This document shows positions 1-7,634 of a stretch of 64,000 nt of DNA, piece after piece. The DNA is taken from NCBI RefSeq assembly GCF_000719285.1, contig NZ_JOFS01000004.1, forward strand, positions 124,001 to 188,000. Reading direction: 5' to 3'. A program made the position numbers and the translations under genes. Each line of letters opens with the position of its first letter. The first letter of the stretch is position 1. The notes beneath the pieces are model-generated. The model saw nothing but the letters and a program-made list of their open reading frames with translations, ran no database searches and was not told the DNA's origin. This DNA is from Streptomyces bicolor. GTDB taxonomy: Bacteria; Actinomycetota; Actinomycetes; Streptomycetales; Streptomycetaceae.

Positions 1-948
1 ACGGCGTACGCCTGTGAACGTCACGCTCGTACGCAGCCCGAGGTGGTCGCCGTCCATCTGAAGGGGCAACGGGACCTTCGAATGCAAGGTGAACTGGTCC
101 AGGTCGTGCAGGGAGACGGCGTGCTTGCCATGGGGGCCACGCTCGGGGGACGAAGTGAGCAACTGGGTGCCATATCGGGCAACCGCGGCGGTCGTCATTC
201 GGCTGAGACCGAGTACGTCGAGGCCCTTATCGAACGAGGCCTTAGGTGACGCGTACATCGGGTGATTGCCCAAGAAGGTCCACGGGGACGTGTTCGAGAC
301 TATGGAGAGGACCAGATCGGTCACCGGCTCCGCGTCCGGACGCTCCAGGGTGATCGTCCCGTGGCGGCGGTGCGCCTCGCCGAAGAACTGGCGCAGGGCC
401 TGGCGGACGTAGAGAGCGTGTGTGGATTTTCTGCCGCGCTCGCGCTGCTGCTCGACGCGTCCGACCACGCCGGCGTCGAAGCCGAGGCCCGCGTTGAAGG
501 TGAACCAGCGTCCCGGCACGGCCTCGTCGTCCGTGCCCGGGGTGCCGGTGGTGAGGCCCAGGCCGACCGTATGCTCGCTGCCCTCGCGTAGCGCGTCGAG
601 CAGGGCGCCCGTCGCCTCCACGGCGTCGTTGGGCAGGCCGAGGGCGCGGGCGAAGACGTTGGTGGAGCCGCCGGGGACCACGGCGAGGCGGGGGAGGTGG
701 TCCGGGTCGGGTCCGTTGTGCAGCAGTCCGTTGACGACCTCGTTCACCGTGCCGTCGCCGCCGAGGGCGACCACCAGGTCGACGTCGTCGCTCTCGGCCG
801 CCTGCCGGCCCAGGTCGCGGGCGTGACCGCGGTACTCGGTGGTGACCGCCTCGAGTTTCATCTCGCTGGCGAGCGCATGGATCAGGACATCGCGCGTACG
901 TGCGCTTGTGGTGGTTGCCGCCGGATTGACCACGAGAAGTGCACGCAT
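1..948 (-). CDS. Diacylglycerol kinase-family lipid kinase (3' end outside window)
   Basis: The frame opens at ATG 948 and stays open to base 1, giving 316 codons; the C-terminus lies outside the window. The N-terminus (MRALLVVNPAA) is the usual first strand of the DAGK catalytic fold. GGDGTVNEV at about residues 63-71 is the nucleotide-binding glycine motif, and PGGSTNVFAR at about 92-101 is the second conserved block. The family phosphorylates diacylglycerol, sphingosine or related lipids with ATP on the inner face of the membrane; the substrate cannot be told from sequence. It is transcribed away from the small membrane gene at 1247. No Shine-Dalgarno sequence is evident before the ATG. 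Confidence 0.9.
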   Translation of the reverse strand, partial: MRALLVVNPAATTTSARTRDVLIHALASEMKLEAVTTEYRGHARDLGRQAAESDDVDLVVALGGDGTVNEVVNGLLHNGPDPDHLPRLAVVPGGSTNVFARALGLPNDAVEATGALLDALREGSEHTVGLGLTTGTPGTDDEAVPGRWFTFNAGLGFDAGVVGRVEQQRERGRKSTHALYVRQALRQFFGEAHRRHGTITLERPDAEPVTDLVLSIVSNTSPWTFLGNHPMYASPKASFDKGLDVLGLSRMTTAAVARYGTQLLTSSPERGPHGKHAVSLHDLDQFTLHSKVPLPLQMDGDHLGLRTSVTFTGVRR

Positions 949-1108
949 GACTGGCAGCGTACCTACTGGGGGGTACCGGGCACAGGTCGAGGTTGGGATC
1001 TGGTAAGAGATCGGGCGTGAGCCTCGACACGGGGTGACTGCGTCGGCTGGACCGCGGTTCTTGGGCCGCAGGTTTTCTTGGTGCCCGGCGTTGGTGTTGC
1101 CGTCGACC

Positions 1109-1178
1109 GGGGGCTGCCGCCCCCAGACCCCTGCTTCGGCCCCGAAAGGGCCTTGTCCTCAAACGCCGGACGGGCTGA
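1109..1178. repeat. Dispersed Streptomyces intergenic repeat
   Basis: A block starting with a G-run/C-run dyad (GGGGGCTGCCGCCCCC, 1109-1124) and ending in AAACGCCGGACGGGCTGA lies between two divergent genes. I recognise this wording as a short element present in many copies between genes in Streptomyces chromosomes. It has no coding capacity. It fills much of the roughly 300-bp gap from 949 to 1246, where I otherwise see only the promoter of the next gene. Confidence 0.6.
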
Positions 1179-1246
1179 ATGCGGGACCGGCGATTGAGAG
1201 GTGAAGCCCGGACGAGGGCGATATCCCGGAGGGCTACCCTTCTGGG

Positions 1247-1708
1247 GTGACCAAGGAGCAGAATCCCGCCACCCCCGAGACCGCCGGTCCGCGTCCGCGG
1301 CGGCTGACGTACGCGGCGGTGCTCACCGCACTGGAAGGGCTCGGCCTTGCCGCCGGCGGCCTGTGGGTGCTCGTGCTGGGGCTTGCCGGTGACCCGGATG
1401 ACCGGCAGCAGGCCGTCACGCTCGGGGTGACGCTCGTCGCGCTCGCCCTCCTGCCGTTGCTCGCCGCGCGGGGGCTCTTCGCTCAGCGCAGCTGGAGCCG
1501 GGGGCCGTCCGTCATCACGCAGATCATGGCGCTGCCGGTGGCCTACAGCCTGCTGCAGGCCGACAGCATCGCCATCCCGGCGGGGATCGCGATCGCGGTG
1601 GTCGCGGTGACCACGCTCGTGCTGCTGATCAACCCGGCCACGACCCAGGCCCTTGGCATCCGGGGGCCCGGCCGCGCACAGGATCAGGAACAGAAGCAGA
1701 AGCAGTGA
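1247..1708 (+). CDS. Small integral membrane protein, unknown function
   Basis: This 153-residue protein starts at GTG 1247. About four hydrophobic segments can be seen, near residues 22-47, 55-76, 85-103 and 106-130. Between them is a short basic loop, and the tail is Gln/Lys-rich (QDQEQKQKQ). No catalytic motif is visible. A -10-like TACCCT at 1235-1240 lies six bases before the GTG, so the message is probably leaderless; the nearest GGAGGG is too far away to act as a normal ribosome binding site. It converges with sigH (stop at 1767). I do not recognise a named family beyond actinobacterial integral membrane proteins. Confidence 0.8.
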   Translation: MTKEQNPATPETAGPRPRRLTYAAVLTALEGLGLAAGGLWVLVLGLAGDPDDRQQAVTLGVTLVALALLPLLAARGLFAQRSWSRGPSVITQIMALPVAYSLLQADSIAIPAGIAIAVVAVTTLVLLINPATTQALGIRGPGRAQDQEQKQKQ

Positions 1709-1766
1709 CCGGTTCTGGAGGAGCCGTCACAGCTCGGGCCCGGGACTCATCGCCCAGGCCCGACCG

Positions 1767-2918
1767 TCACTCCTCCACCAGCAGCTTCTCCCGCAGCTGA
1801 GCCAGCGTGCGGGCCAGCAGCCGGGAGACGTGCATCTGGGAGATGCCGACCTCCTGCGCGATCTGCGACTGGGTCATGTTGCCGAAGAAGCGCAGCAGCA
1901 GGATCCGCTTCTCGCGCGGCGGAAGGTCCTCGAGCAGCGGCTTCAGGGACTCGCGGTACTCGACGCCCTCCAGCGCCTCGTCCTCCGCGCCGAGGGTGTC
2001 CGCGACCGCCGGGGACTCGTCGTCCGTGTCGGGGACGTCCAGGGACAGCGTGGAGTACGCGTTGGCGGACTCCAGGCCCTCCAGAACCTCCTCCTCCGAG
2101 ATCGACAGCTTCTCGGCGAGTTCATGGACGGTGGGGGAGCGGCCGTGCTGCTGGGACAGCTCGGCCGTGGCCGTCGTCAGGGAGAGGCGCAGTTCCTGGA
2201 GGCGCCGTGGCACCCGGACCGCCCAGCCCTTGTCGCGGAAGTGCCGCTTGATCTCGCCGACGACCGTCGGGGTCGCGTAGGTCGAGAACTCGACGCCGCG
2301 GTCCGGGTCGAACCGGTCGACCGACTTGATCAGGCCGATGGTGGCGACCTGCGTGAGGTCGTCGAGCGGCTCGCCGCGGTTGCGGAAGCGGCGGGCGAGG
2401 TGCTCGACGAGCGGCAGGTGCATGCGGACCAGCTGGTTGCGCAGCTCCGCGTACTCCGGGCTGCCGTCCTTCAGGTTGCGCAGCTCGACGAACATGGCGC
2501 GCGCCCCGCTGCGGTCCTGAGGGTCGTGCTGCGTGGCCTGCACGCTGTGCGCGCCCATCGCCTCGTCCTCGGCGTTTCGCTCGTGCTCGCTCATCGTCCT
2601 GCCCGTCGCCCTCTCCCGAGCCCTCGCCCCTGCTCGGGCCGGGGAGACCCCCGTCCGCCCGCCCAGAGGCGCGCCCCGCACGGCACCTTCGTCATCCCGT
2701 CCGTCGGCCAGGAGACCCGCCTCCACGGAGTCGTCCTCCGGGTGCGGTCGAGCCTGCTCGGGGATGCCGTCGATGCCGTCGACCATGCGTCGGGATCCGC
2801 TCGGGCCGCTCGGACCCGCCCCCAGGCTCTCGGCTCCGTCCGAGCAGGGGGGAGTGCTCTCCGGCAGCTCCCGTGTGCCGCGCTCTTCGTCCCGCACCGG
2901 CCCGTCCCCGTTCCTCAC
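1767..2918 (-). CDS. sigH: SigB/SigF-type stress sigma factor SigH with N-terminal extension
   Basis: RNA polymerase sigma factor of the SigB/SigF/SigG group. Region 2 (LDDLTQVATIGLIKSVDRFD, then FSTYATPTVVGEIKRHFRDK) and region 4.2 (MTQSQIAQEVGISQMHVSRL) are intact. The frame can begin at GTG 2918, which overlaps the stop of the anti-sigma gene as GTGA and gives 383 residues. The first ~108 residues are Gly/Pro/Ser/Arg-rich and precede the conserved core. Internal starts exist at ATG 2786 and ATG 2594, the latter just before MSEHERNAEDE. S. coelicolor SigH is known for several N-terminally different forms, which fits. Its expected role is osmotic stress response and development. Translation is probably coupled to the upstream anti-sigma gene. 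Confidence 0.92.
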   Translation of the reverse strand: MRNGDGPVRDEERGTRELPESTPPCSDGAESLGAGPSGPSGSRRMVDGIDGIPEQARPHPEDDSVEAGLLADGRDDEGAVRGAPLGGRTGVSPARAGARARERATGRTMSEHERNAEDEAMGAHSVQATQHDPQDRSGARAMFVELRNLKDGSPEYAELRNQLVRMHLPLVEHLARRFRNRGEPLDDLTQVATIGLIKSVDRFDPDRGVEFSTYATPTVVGEIKRHFRDKGWAVRVPRRLQELRLSLTTATAELSQQHGRSPTVHELAEKLSISEEEVLEGLESANAYSTLSLDVPDTDDESPAVADTLGAEDEALEGVEYRESLKPLLEDLPPREKRILLLRFFGNMTQSQIAQEVGISQMHVSRLLARTLAQLREKLLVEE

Positions 2919-3328
2919 GCCGGCCCGGGTCCCGCGCCGCGCTGTTTGTAGAGGCTGATCGAAACGGTTTTGTCCTCGTCCACGGCGGAGGAGACCTTGC
3001 CCGCCAGGGCGGACAGGACGGTCCAGGCGAAGGTGTCCCTGGAGGGGGCGTGGCCGTCCGTGGTCGGGGCCGAGACGGTGACTTCGAGTGAGTCGTCGAC
3101 CAGCCGGAAGACGCAGCTGAGCACCGAGCCGGGCACGGCCTGCTGGAGCAGGATCGCGCAGGCCTCGTCGACCGCGATGCGCAGGTCCTCGATCTCGTCG
3201 AGGGTGAAGTCCAAGCGGGCGGCGAGGCCGGCAGTCGCCGTGCGCAGCACCGACAGGTAGGCACCCGCAGCCGGCAGCCGGACTTCCACGAAGTCCTGGG
3301 TCGCGGGCTCGCCTGCGATCTGGGACAC
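2915..3328 (-). CDS. ushX: RsbW-type anti-sigma factor, partner of SigH
   Basis: A 137-residue serine-kinase-type (GHKL) anti-sigma factor. The core LDEIEDLRIAVDEACAILL corresponds to the N-box helix of RsbW proteins; the glycine-rich ATP lid is weak. I chose GTG 3328 because GGAGGTGAGG sits directly before it. The frame also runs upstream to ATG 3466 and GTG 3475, but no ribosome binding site is seen there. The stop overlaps the sigH start (GTGA), so the two proteins are probably made together, as expected for an inhibitor and its target. In S. coelicolor this position is held by PrsH/UshX. It binds the sigma factor until released by stress signalling. Confidence 0.88.
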   Translation of the reverse strand: MSQIAGEPATQDFVEVRLPAAGAYLSVLRTATAGLAARLDFTLDEIEDLRIAVDEACAILLQQAVPGSVLSCVFRLVDDSLEVTVSAPTTDGHAPSRDTFAWTVLSALAGKVSSAVDEDKTVSISLYKQRGAGPGPA

Positions 3329-3539
3329 CCTCACCTCCAAGGTGGTACAAGCTATCTCGGGGCCGAGGGTCGCCCCCCGGGGTAACGCGATGTGTGGTTC
3401 AGCGGTGACGCTATCGCGCTGCGAACTTTCCTGTCCCCAGGACCCCAACCCCTTGCTGTCACTCATAGTAAACACACGGATACGCTCCGTGGCTAGGGGG
3501 TCTGCGGGCCCAATTGGGAAGAGCGCGCGCCGGTTTGAC

Positions 3540-3565
3540 GTACCCAGGCGTCAGACGGTCGAACC
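3540..3565 (-). promoter_or_regulatory. SigB/SigH-type promoter of the anti-sigma/sigH operon
   Basis: On the minus strand GGTT (3565-3562), a 16-nt spacer and GGGTAC (3545-3540) match the Streptomyces stress-sigma consensus GNNT-N14-16-GGGTAY. Transcription would start near 3533, about 200 nt before the anti-sigma GTG. This implies self-activation by SigH or cross-activation by a related sigma factor. The match is by eye and no mapping data are available. Confidence 0.6.
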
Positions 3566-3599
3566 GTCCGGATCCCCGGTCGTCCAGCGTACGTCCCCG

Positions 3600-3860
3600 T
3601 CACACGAGTACGTGGTCCACGAAGCACCAGCGCCACGCCTCGCCGGGCTCGAACGTCCGCATGACCGGATGCCCGGACTCCTTGTGGTGTTCCGTGGCGT
3701 GCCGTCCCGGCGAGGAGTCGCAGCAGCCGACGTGACCGCAGGTGAGGCACAACCGCAGCTGCACCGGGTGCGCCCCGTCCGCCAGACACTCGGGACACGT
3801 CTCGCTGAGCGGACCGGGTTCCGGGTGCGGCAGCGCGTCGGCGTGCGTGCACTGTTTCAT
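3600..3860 (-). CDS. UBP-type zinc finger domain protein
   Basis: An 86-residue protein that is almost entirely one ZnF-UBP domain. It has regularly spaced Cys/His pairs: C4-x-H6, CPEC at about 22-25, CLTCGHVGCC at about 38-47, and HATEHHKESGHP. The WRWCF motif near the C-terminus is typical of the family. In eukaryotes this fold binds ubiquitin tails. Streptomyces has no ubiquitin, so the role here is unknown; small stand-alone copies are common in actinobacteria. The start is ATG 3860. It lies upstream of the sigH promoter on the same strand, with a promoter-sized gap. Confidence 0.85.
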   Translation of the reverse strand: MKQCTHADALPHPEPGPLSETCPECLADGAHPVQLRLCLTCGHVGCCDSSPGRHATEHHKESGHPVMRTFEPGEAWRWCFVDHVLV

Positions 3861-4011
3861 GATTGCCAGGTTACGACGGCCACGCGCGCGAGGGCGCGGA
3901 AAAATCGAGGGCGGGCAGCGGCGACGATGTACGACGGCGGGCGAAGACCATGAACGGGTCGCCGGTGGGGCGGCGCGGATTCGGGCGAGCGGTGATGGGT
4001 GGGCGAGGCGT

Positions 4012-5607
4012 ATGGACGTGATGCCGCTGCTGTTGCTGGTGGCGGGGAGCGCGGTCGTGGCCGCGGCGGCACGGCGGACTCCGGTGCCGGCCCCGCTGCT
4101 GCTGGTCGCCGCCGGACTGGCCGTCTCCTATCTGCCGGGCGTGCCCGAGTACACCCTCGATCCGCACATCGTCCTGCCCCTGGTACTGCCCCCGCTGCTG
4201 CACAGCGCGGCGACGGACAGCTCGTACCTCGATCTTCGGGCTCAGCTGCGGCCCGTGATGCTGCTGTCGGTCGGCTACGTCCTCTTCGCGACCTTCGCGG
4301 TCGGCTGGATCGCGTATCTCGTCGTCCCGGGACTGCCGCTGACGGCGGCGCTGGTGCTGGGCGCGGTCGTCGCGCCACCGGACGCCGTCGCGGCGACGGC
4401 GGTCGCACGCCGCGTGGGCCTGCCGTCCCGGGTCACCACGATCCTGCAGGGCGAGTCCCTGGTGAACGACGCCACCGCGATCACCGCCTACCGGGTCGCT
4501 CTCGCGGCCGCCGTCGGTGAGGGCGCCACCTGGGCCGGCGGCATCGGCGAGTTCCTGCTCGCCGCGGTCGGCGGCGTCGGCGTGGGGCTGGTGCTGATGG
4601 TGCCGATCCACTGGCTGCGCACGCACCTCAAGGAGGCGCTGCTGCAGAACACGCTCTCCCTGCTGATCCCGTTCGTCGCCTACGCCGCCGCCGAGCAGGT
4701 GCACGCCTCCGGCGTGCTGGCGGTCGTGGTCGTCGCGCTGTTCCTGGGACACCGCGCGTGGGAGGTCGACTTCGCCACCCGGCTCCAGGAGGACGCGGTG
4801 TGGCGGATGGTCGCGTTCGTGCTGGAGTCGTCGGTGTTCGCGCTGATCGGCCTGCAACTGCCGGTGGTCCTCAAGGGCCTGGGCGAGTACGAGGGCAGCC
4901 GCGCCGCCTGGTACGCGATCGTGGTGTTCGCCGTGGTCGTGGTCACGCGGTTCGTGTGGGTGTACCCGGCGACCTTCCTGCCGCACAAGCTGTCGGCACG
5001 GATCCGCGAACGCGAGGGCGACCTGACCTGGAAAGGCCCGTTCATCATCTCCTGGGCCGGCATGCGGGGCGTGGTGTCGCTGGCCATCGCCTTCTCGATC
5101 CCGCTCACGGTGCACGGCGGCGAGCCGTTCCCCGAGCGCAACCTCATCCTCTTCCTGACCTTCACGACGGTCATCGGCACCCTGGTCGTCCAGGGCGTGA
5201 CGCTGCCGCCGCTGATCCGCGTGCTGAAACTCCCCGCCCGCGACCCGCAGGCCGAGACCCTCGCCGAGGCGAACGCCCAGGCGCAGGCCTCCCGCGCGGC
5301 CGAACGACGCCTCGAGGAACTCCTCTCGGACGAACGCAACGCCCTCCCCGATCCCCTCGCCGCCCGCCTGCGGGCGGTCCTGGAACGCCGCCGCAACTCC
5401 GTCTGGGAACGCCTGGGCCAGGCCAACCCCGTCACCGGCGAGTCCGTCGACGACACCTACCGCCGCCTGTCCCGCGAGGTGATCGGCGCCGAGCGCGCGG
5501 TGTTCGTGAAACTGCGGGACGGTCGCTATATCGACGACGAGATGCTGCGAACGCTGCTGCGCAGACTGGACCTGGAGGAGGCGGCCGCTTATCGGGAGGC
5601 CCAGTGA
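4012..5607 (+). CDS. Na+/H+ antiporter, CPA1/NhaP type
   Basis: This 531-residue protein has about twelve hydrophobic segments over the first ~400 residues, followed by a charged cytoplasmic tail with a coiled-coil-like stretch (AQAQASRAAERRLEELLSDE). The conserved ion-path motifs are visible: GAVVAPPDAVAATAV with the paired PPDA aspartate, GESLVNDATAITA in the middle, and WAGMRGVVSLAIAF near the end. This is the CPA1 signature for exchange of sodium or potassium for protons across the cell membrane. The start is ATG 4012 after a GGGCGAGG stretch. The gene ends seven bases before the convergent PLP-enzyme gene. The neighbouring SigH responds to osmotic stress, but no shared regulation is shown here. 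Confidence 0.92.
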   Translation: MDVMPLLLLVAGSAVVAAAARRTPVPAPLLLVAAGLAVSYLPGVPEYTLDPHIVLPLVLPPLLHSAATDSSYLDLRAQLRPVMLLSVGYVLFATFAVGWIAYLVVPGLPLTAALVLGAVVAPPDAVAATAVARRVGLPSRVTTILQGESLVNDATAITAYRVALAAAVGEGATWAGGIGEFLLAAVGGVGVGLVLMVPIHWLRTHLKEALLQNTLSLLIPFVAYAAAEQVHASGVLAVVVVALFLGHRAWEVDFATRLQEDAVWRMVAFVLESSVFALIGLQLPVVLKGLGEYEGSRAAWYAIVVFAVVVVTRFVWVYPATFLPHKLSARIREREGDLTWKGPFIISWAGMRGVVSLAIAFSIPLTVHGGEPFPERNLILFLTFTTVIGTLVVQGVTLPPLIRVLKLPARDPQAETLAEANAQAQASRAAERRLEELLSDERNALPDPLAARLRAVLERRRNSVWERLGQANPVTGESVDDTYRRLSREVIGAERAVFVKLRDGRYIDDEMLRTLLRRLDLEEAAAYREAQ

Positions 5608-5614
5608 GGCCTGG

Positions 5615-6532
5615 TCATCCCTGGAACGGGGACCCGGTGACCACCGCCGCGATCACGGTCCCGCGCGGGAAGGCCCCCTCCTCGGTGAGGACGACAAGCC
5701 CGTACAACAACTTGGCGACATAGAGACGCTCGACGGCCACCCCGTGCCGTTCCTCGAAGTCCGCGGCAAAGGAGTCCAGCGCGGGGGTCGTACGGGCGTA
5801 CCCCCCGAAGTGGAACCGCTCGTCCAGCCACCACTCACCCCGAGGCCCCCCGAACGCCGAGGCCTGCAAGTCGCGCACCTCATCGGCCAGGAAGCCGCCC
5901 TTGAGGACGGGCACGCCCAGGGCCCGCTGACCGGGATCGAGCCCGGCGGCGAGCCCCGCCAACGTCCCGCCCGTACCGCAGGCGACGGCGACCACGTCGG
6001 CCCGCCCGCGCAACTCCTCGCCGAGCGCCAGGCACCCCCGTACGGCAAGGGCGTTGCTGCCGCCTTCGGGCACGACGTACGCATCCTCGGCGCCGATGCC
6101 ACGCAGAATGCCCCGCAGGGCGTCCGGCTCGGACTTGCGCCGATACGTCGACCTGTCGACGAACCGCAGCCGCATACCGTCCGCCGCACACCGCGCCAGC
6201 GACGGATTGAGGTCCCGGTCGGCCAGCTCCTGACCACGCACGACACCGATCGTGGACAACCCGAGCAGTCGCCCCGCGGCGGCAGTGGCACGCAGGTGAT
6301 TGGAGTAGGCCCCGCCGAAAGTGACCACGGCGCGCCCCGCCGCGGCAGCCAGATTCGGCGCGAGCTTGCGCCATTTGTTGCCGATCAGCTCAGGGTGAAT
6401 CAAGTCGTCGCGCTTGAGAAACAGCCGAACCCCACGCCGCCCGAACCGCTCGTCGGCCACCTCCTGCAAGGCGGAGGGAAGCCGCGGCCGGAGCACGGCG
6501 GCGAGATCGGGCACGGGTTCGGGGCTGGTCAC
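5615..6532 (-). CDS. PLP-dependent ACC deaminase / D-cysteine desulfhydrase family enzyme
   Basis: A 305-residue fold-type II PLP enzyme. GNKWRKL supplies the PLP lysine (the NKxRKL motif), GGAYSNHLRATA holds the substrate-side Ser-Asn-His, and ACGTGGTLAGLAAG is the phosphate-binding glycine loop. The family includes 1-aminocyclopropane-1-carboxylate deaminase and D-cysteine desulfhydrase. Sequence alone does not separate them, and desulfhydrase-like activity is more usual for family members of this length. I chose GTG 6532; GACAAT lies just upstream and could be the -10 of a leaderless transcript, and no ribosome binding site is seen. The frame stays open further upstream to 6700 but looks non-conserved there. 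Confidence 0.85.
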   Translation of the reverse strand: MTSPEPVPDLAAVLRPRLPSALQEVADERFGRRGVRLFLKRDDLIHPELIGNKWRKLAPNLAAAAGRAVVTFGGAYSNHLRATAAAGRLLGLSTIGVVRGQELADRDLNPSLARCAADGMRLRFVDRSTYRRKSEPDALRGILRGIGAEDAYVVPEGGSNALAVRGCLALGEELRGRADVVAVACGTGGTLAGLAAGLDPGQRALGVPVLKGGFLADEVRDLQASAFGGPRGEWWLDERFHFGGYARTTPALDSFAADFEERHGVAVERLYVAKLLYGLVVLTEEGAFPRGTVIAAVVTGSPFQG

Positions 6533-6740
6533 AGGGCCATTGTCGCCCGGCCCCGCCACAGAGGACGGCGTGTACCCCCACGGAGCCGCACCCGCGTACG
6601 GCGGGAAGGGGACGCACAACACAACTGTTGGCGCTACGCGCACCCCCATCGAACCCGCACAGGCGCCGCAGGCATCAACGCGCACCCCACCGGACATCAA
6701 CAGGCCGCCGCAGGCACCCCCCCGGCCCAGCCGCCGGAGG

Positions 6741-7328
6741 CTACAGCCGCTCCCGAATCCGTTCGCGCATCCACGCCATGGTGAACCCCCGCGGATCCAC
6801 CTTCCCCGGCTGCCACTCCAGATGCCCGATCACCGACCGCTCCGTCCACCCGTGATGCCGGCAGATCGCCGCCGAGACCCGTTCGATCGCCTCCAACTGC
6901 GGCTCCGGCCACGGATCCCTGCCGTCCCCCAGGTTCTCGCACTCGAAGCCGTAGAAGTGCCGATTGCCGTCGGTGTTCGCCTCGTTGTCGGGCGGCAGCG
7001 CCTTCTCCGCGATGACCGCGCGCAGGACGTCGTCGTCGCCGAGCCCGGCGTGGTTGGCGCGGCCGTAGCCGACCAGGTGGACGCGACCGTCCTTGGTGAT
7101 CACGCCGTGGCACAGCGGCCCCGGCAGCCCCTCGTAACCCTTGCGGCAGAGCTCCACCGTGTGCGCGCTGCCCTTGGTCACCGTGTGGTGGATCATCACG
7201 CCGTGGACCGGGCCCCAAGGGCCCACGTGGTTGCGGTTGTGGTGCTCCCAGTCGCCGACCTCGACGACCGTGGCCCCTTCGGCCCGTAGTCTCTCCAGGA
7301 ATCTGCTCGCGGACATGGGTGAGGCCAT
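6741..7328 (-). CDS. N-acetylmuramoyl-L-alanine amidase domain protein (amidase_2/PGRP)
   Basis: A 195-residue single-domain protein. VMIHHTVTKGS near residue 45 carries the first zinc histidine, NRHFYGFECEN lies in the core, and VIGHLEWQPGKVDPRG near the end supplies the second histidine and the Asp of the amidase_2 site. It would cut the amide bond between N-acetylmuramic acid and the stem peptide. No signal peptide is visible. A strong AAGGAGG precedes ATG 7328. The gene is divergent from the encapsulin gene across about 300 bp. Similar domains occur in phage endolysins and in proteins that act on imported muropeptides. Confidence 0.87.
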   Translation of the reverse strand: MASPMSASRFLERLRAEGATVVEVGDWEHHNRNHVGPWGPVHGVMIHHTVTKGSAHTVELCRKGYEGLPGPLCHGVITKDGRVHLVGYGRANHAGLGDDDVLRAVIAEKALPPDNEANTDGNRHFYGFECENLGDGRDPWPEPQLEAIERVSAAICRHHGWTERSVIGHLEWQPGKVDPRGFTMAWMRERIRERL

Positions 7329-7634
7329 GACCGCCTCCTTCGCACCCTGCGTCGGCCGCCTTACGCGGCCGCCCCGTACCCGTGCTTTACCGAAAACGGC
7401 CGGACGGGACTCCTCGAATCGCACGCTGTGCGAGCTGTTTCGGCCAGGTGCGCAGCGAGGCGCAGCGGCAGAACGACTGGACAAGCGGCCCCAGTGTGCC
7501 CAGCCCGTCGATGATCCATTCCCGCCCTTTCGGGTAATAGCACAGACACACACCGTGATGGAAGGCTCTGTCGGGCAGATCGCGATGCGCGGTGCCAGAT
7601 CGGCGCCGGGGCATGACCGGGAGGGCAATTCCTT
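7329..7634. other. Divergent intergenic region, amidase / encapsulin
   Basis: About 306 bp without a credible gene. It holds the amidase ribosome binding site at the left and GGGAGGGC before the encapsulin ATG at the right. A GGGTAAT element near 7528-7534 could be a -10 for the encapsulin gene, but I find no convincing -35. No strong inverted repeat stands out. Confidence 0.45.

Noticed and set aside
242..1162. Arg/Pro-rich 306-codon minus-strand frame at the left edge
   Set aside because: It covers the lipid kinase in another frame; the kinase motifs (GGDGTVNEV, PGGSTNVF) fix the real frame, starting at ATG 948.
7374..7402. GTTT ... GGGTAC on the minus strand before the amidase gene as a SigB/SigH promoter
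   Set aside because: The spacer is only 12 nt, outside the 14-16 nt consensus.
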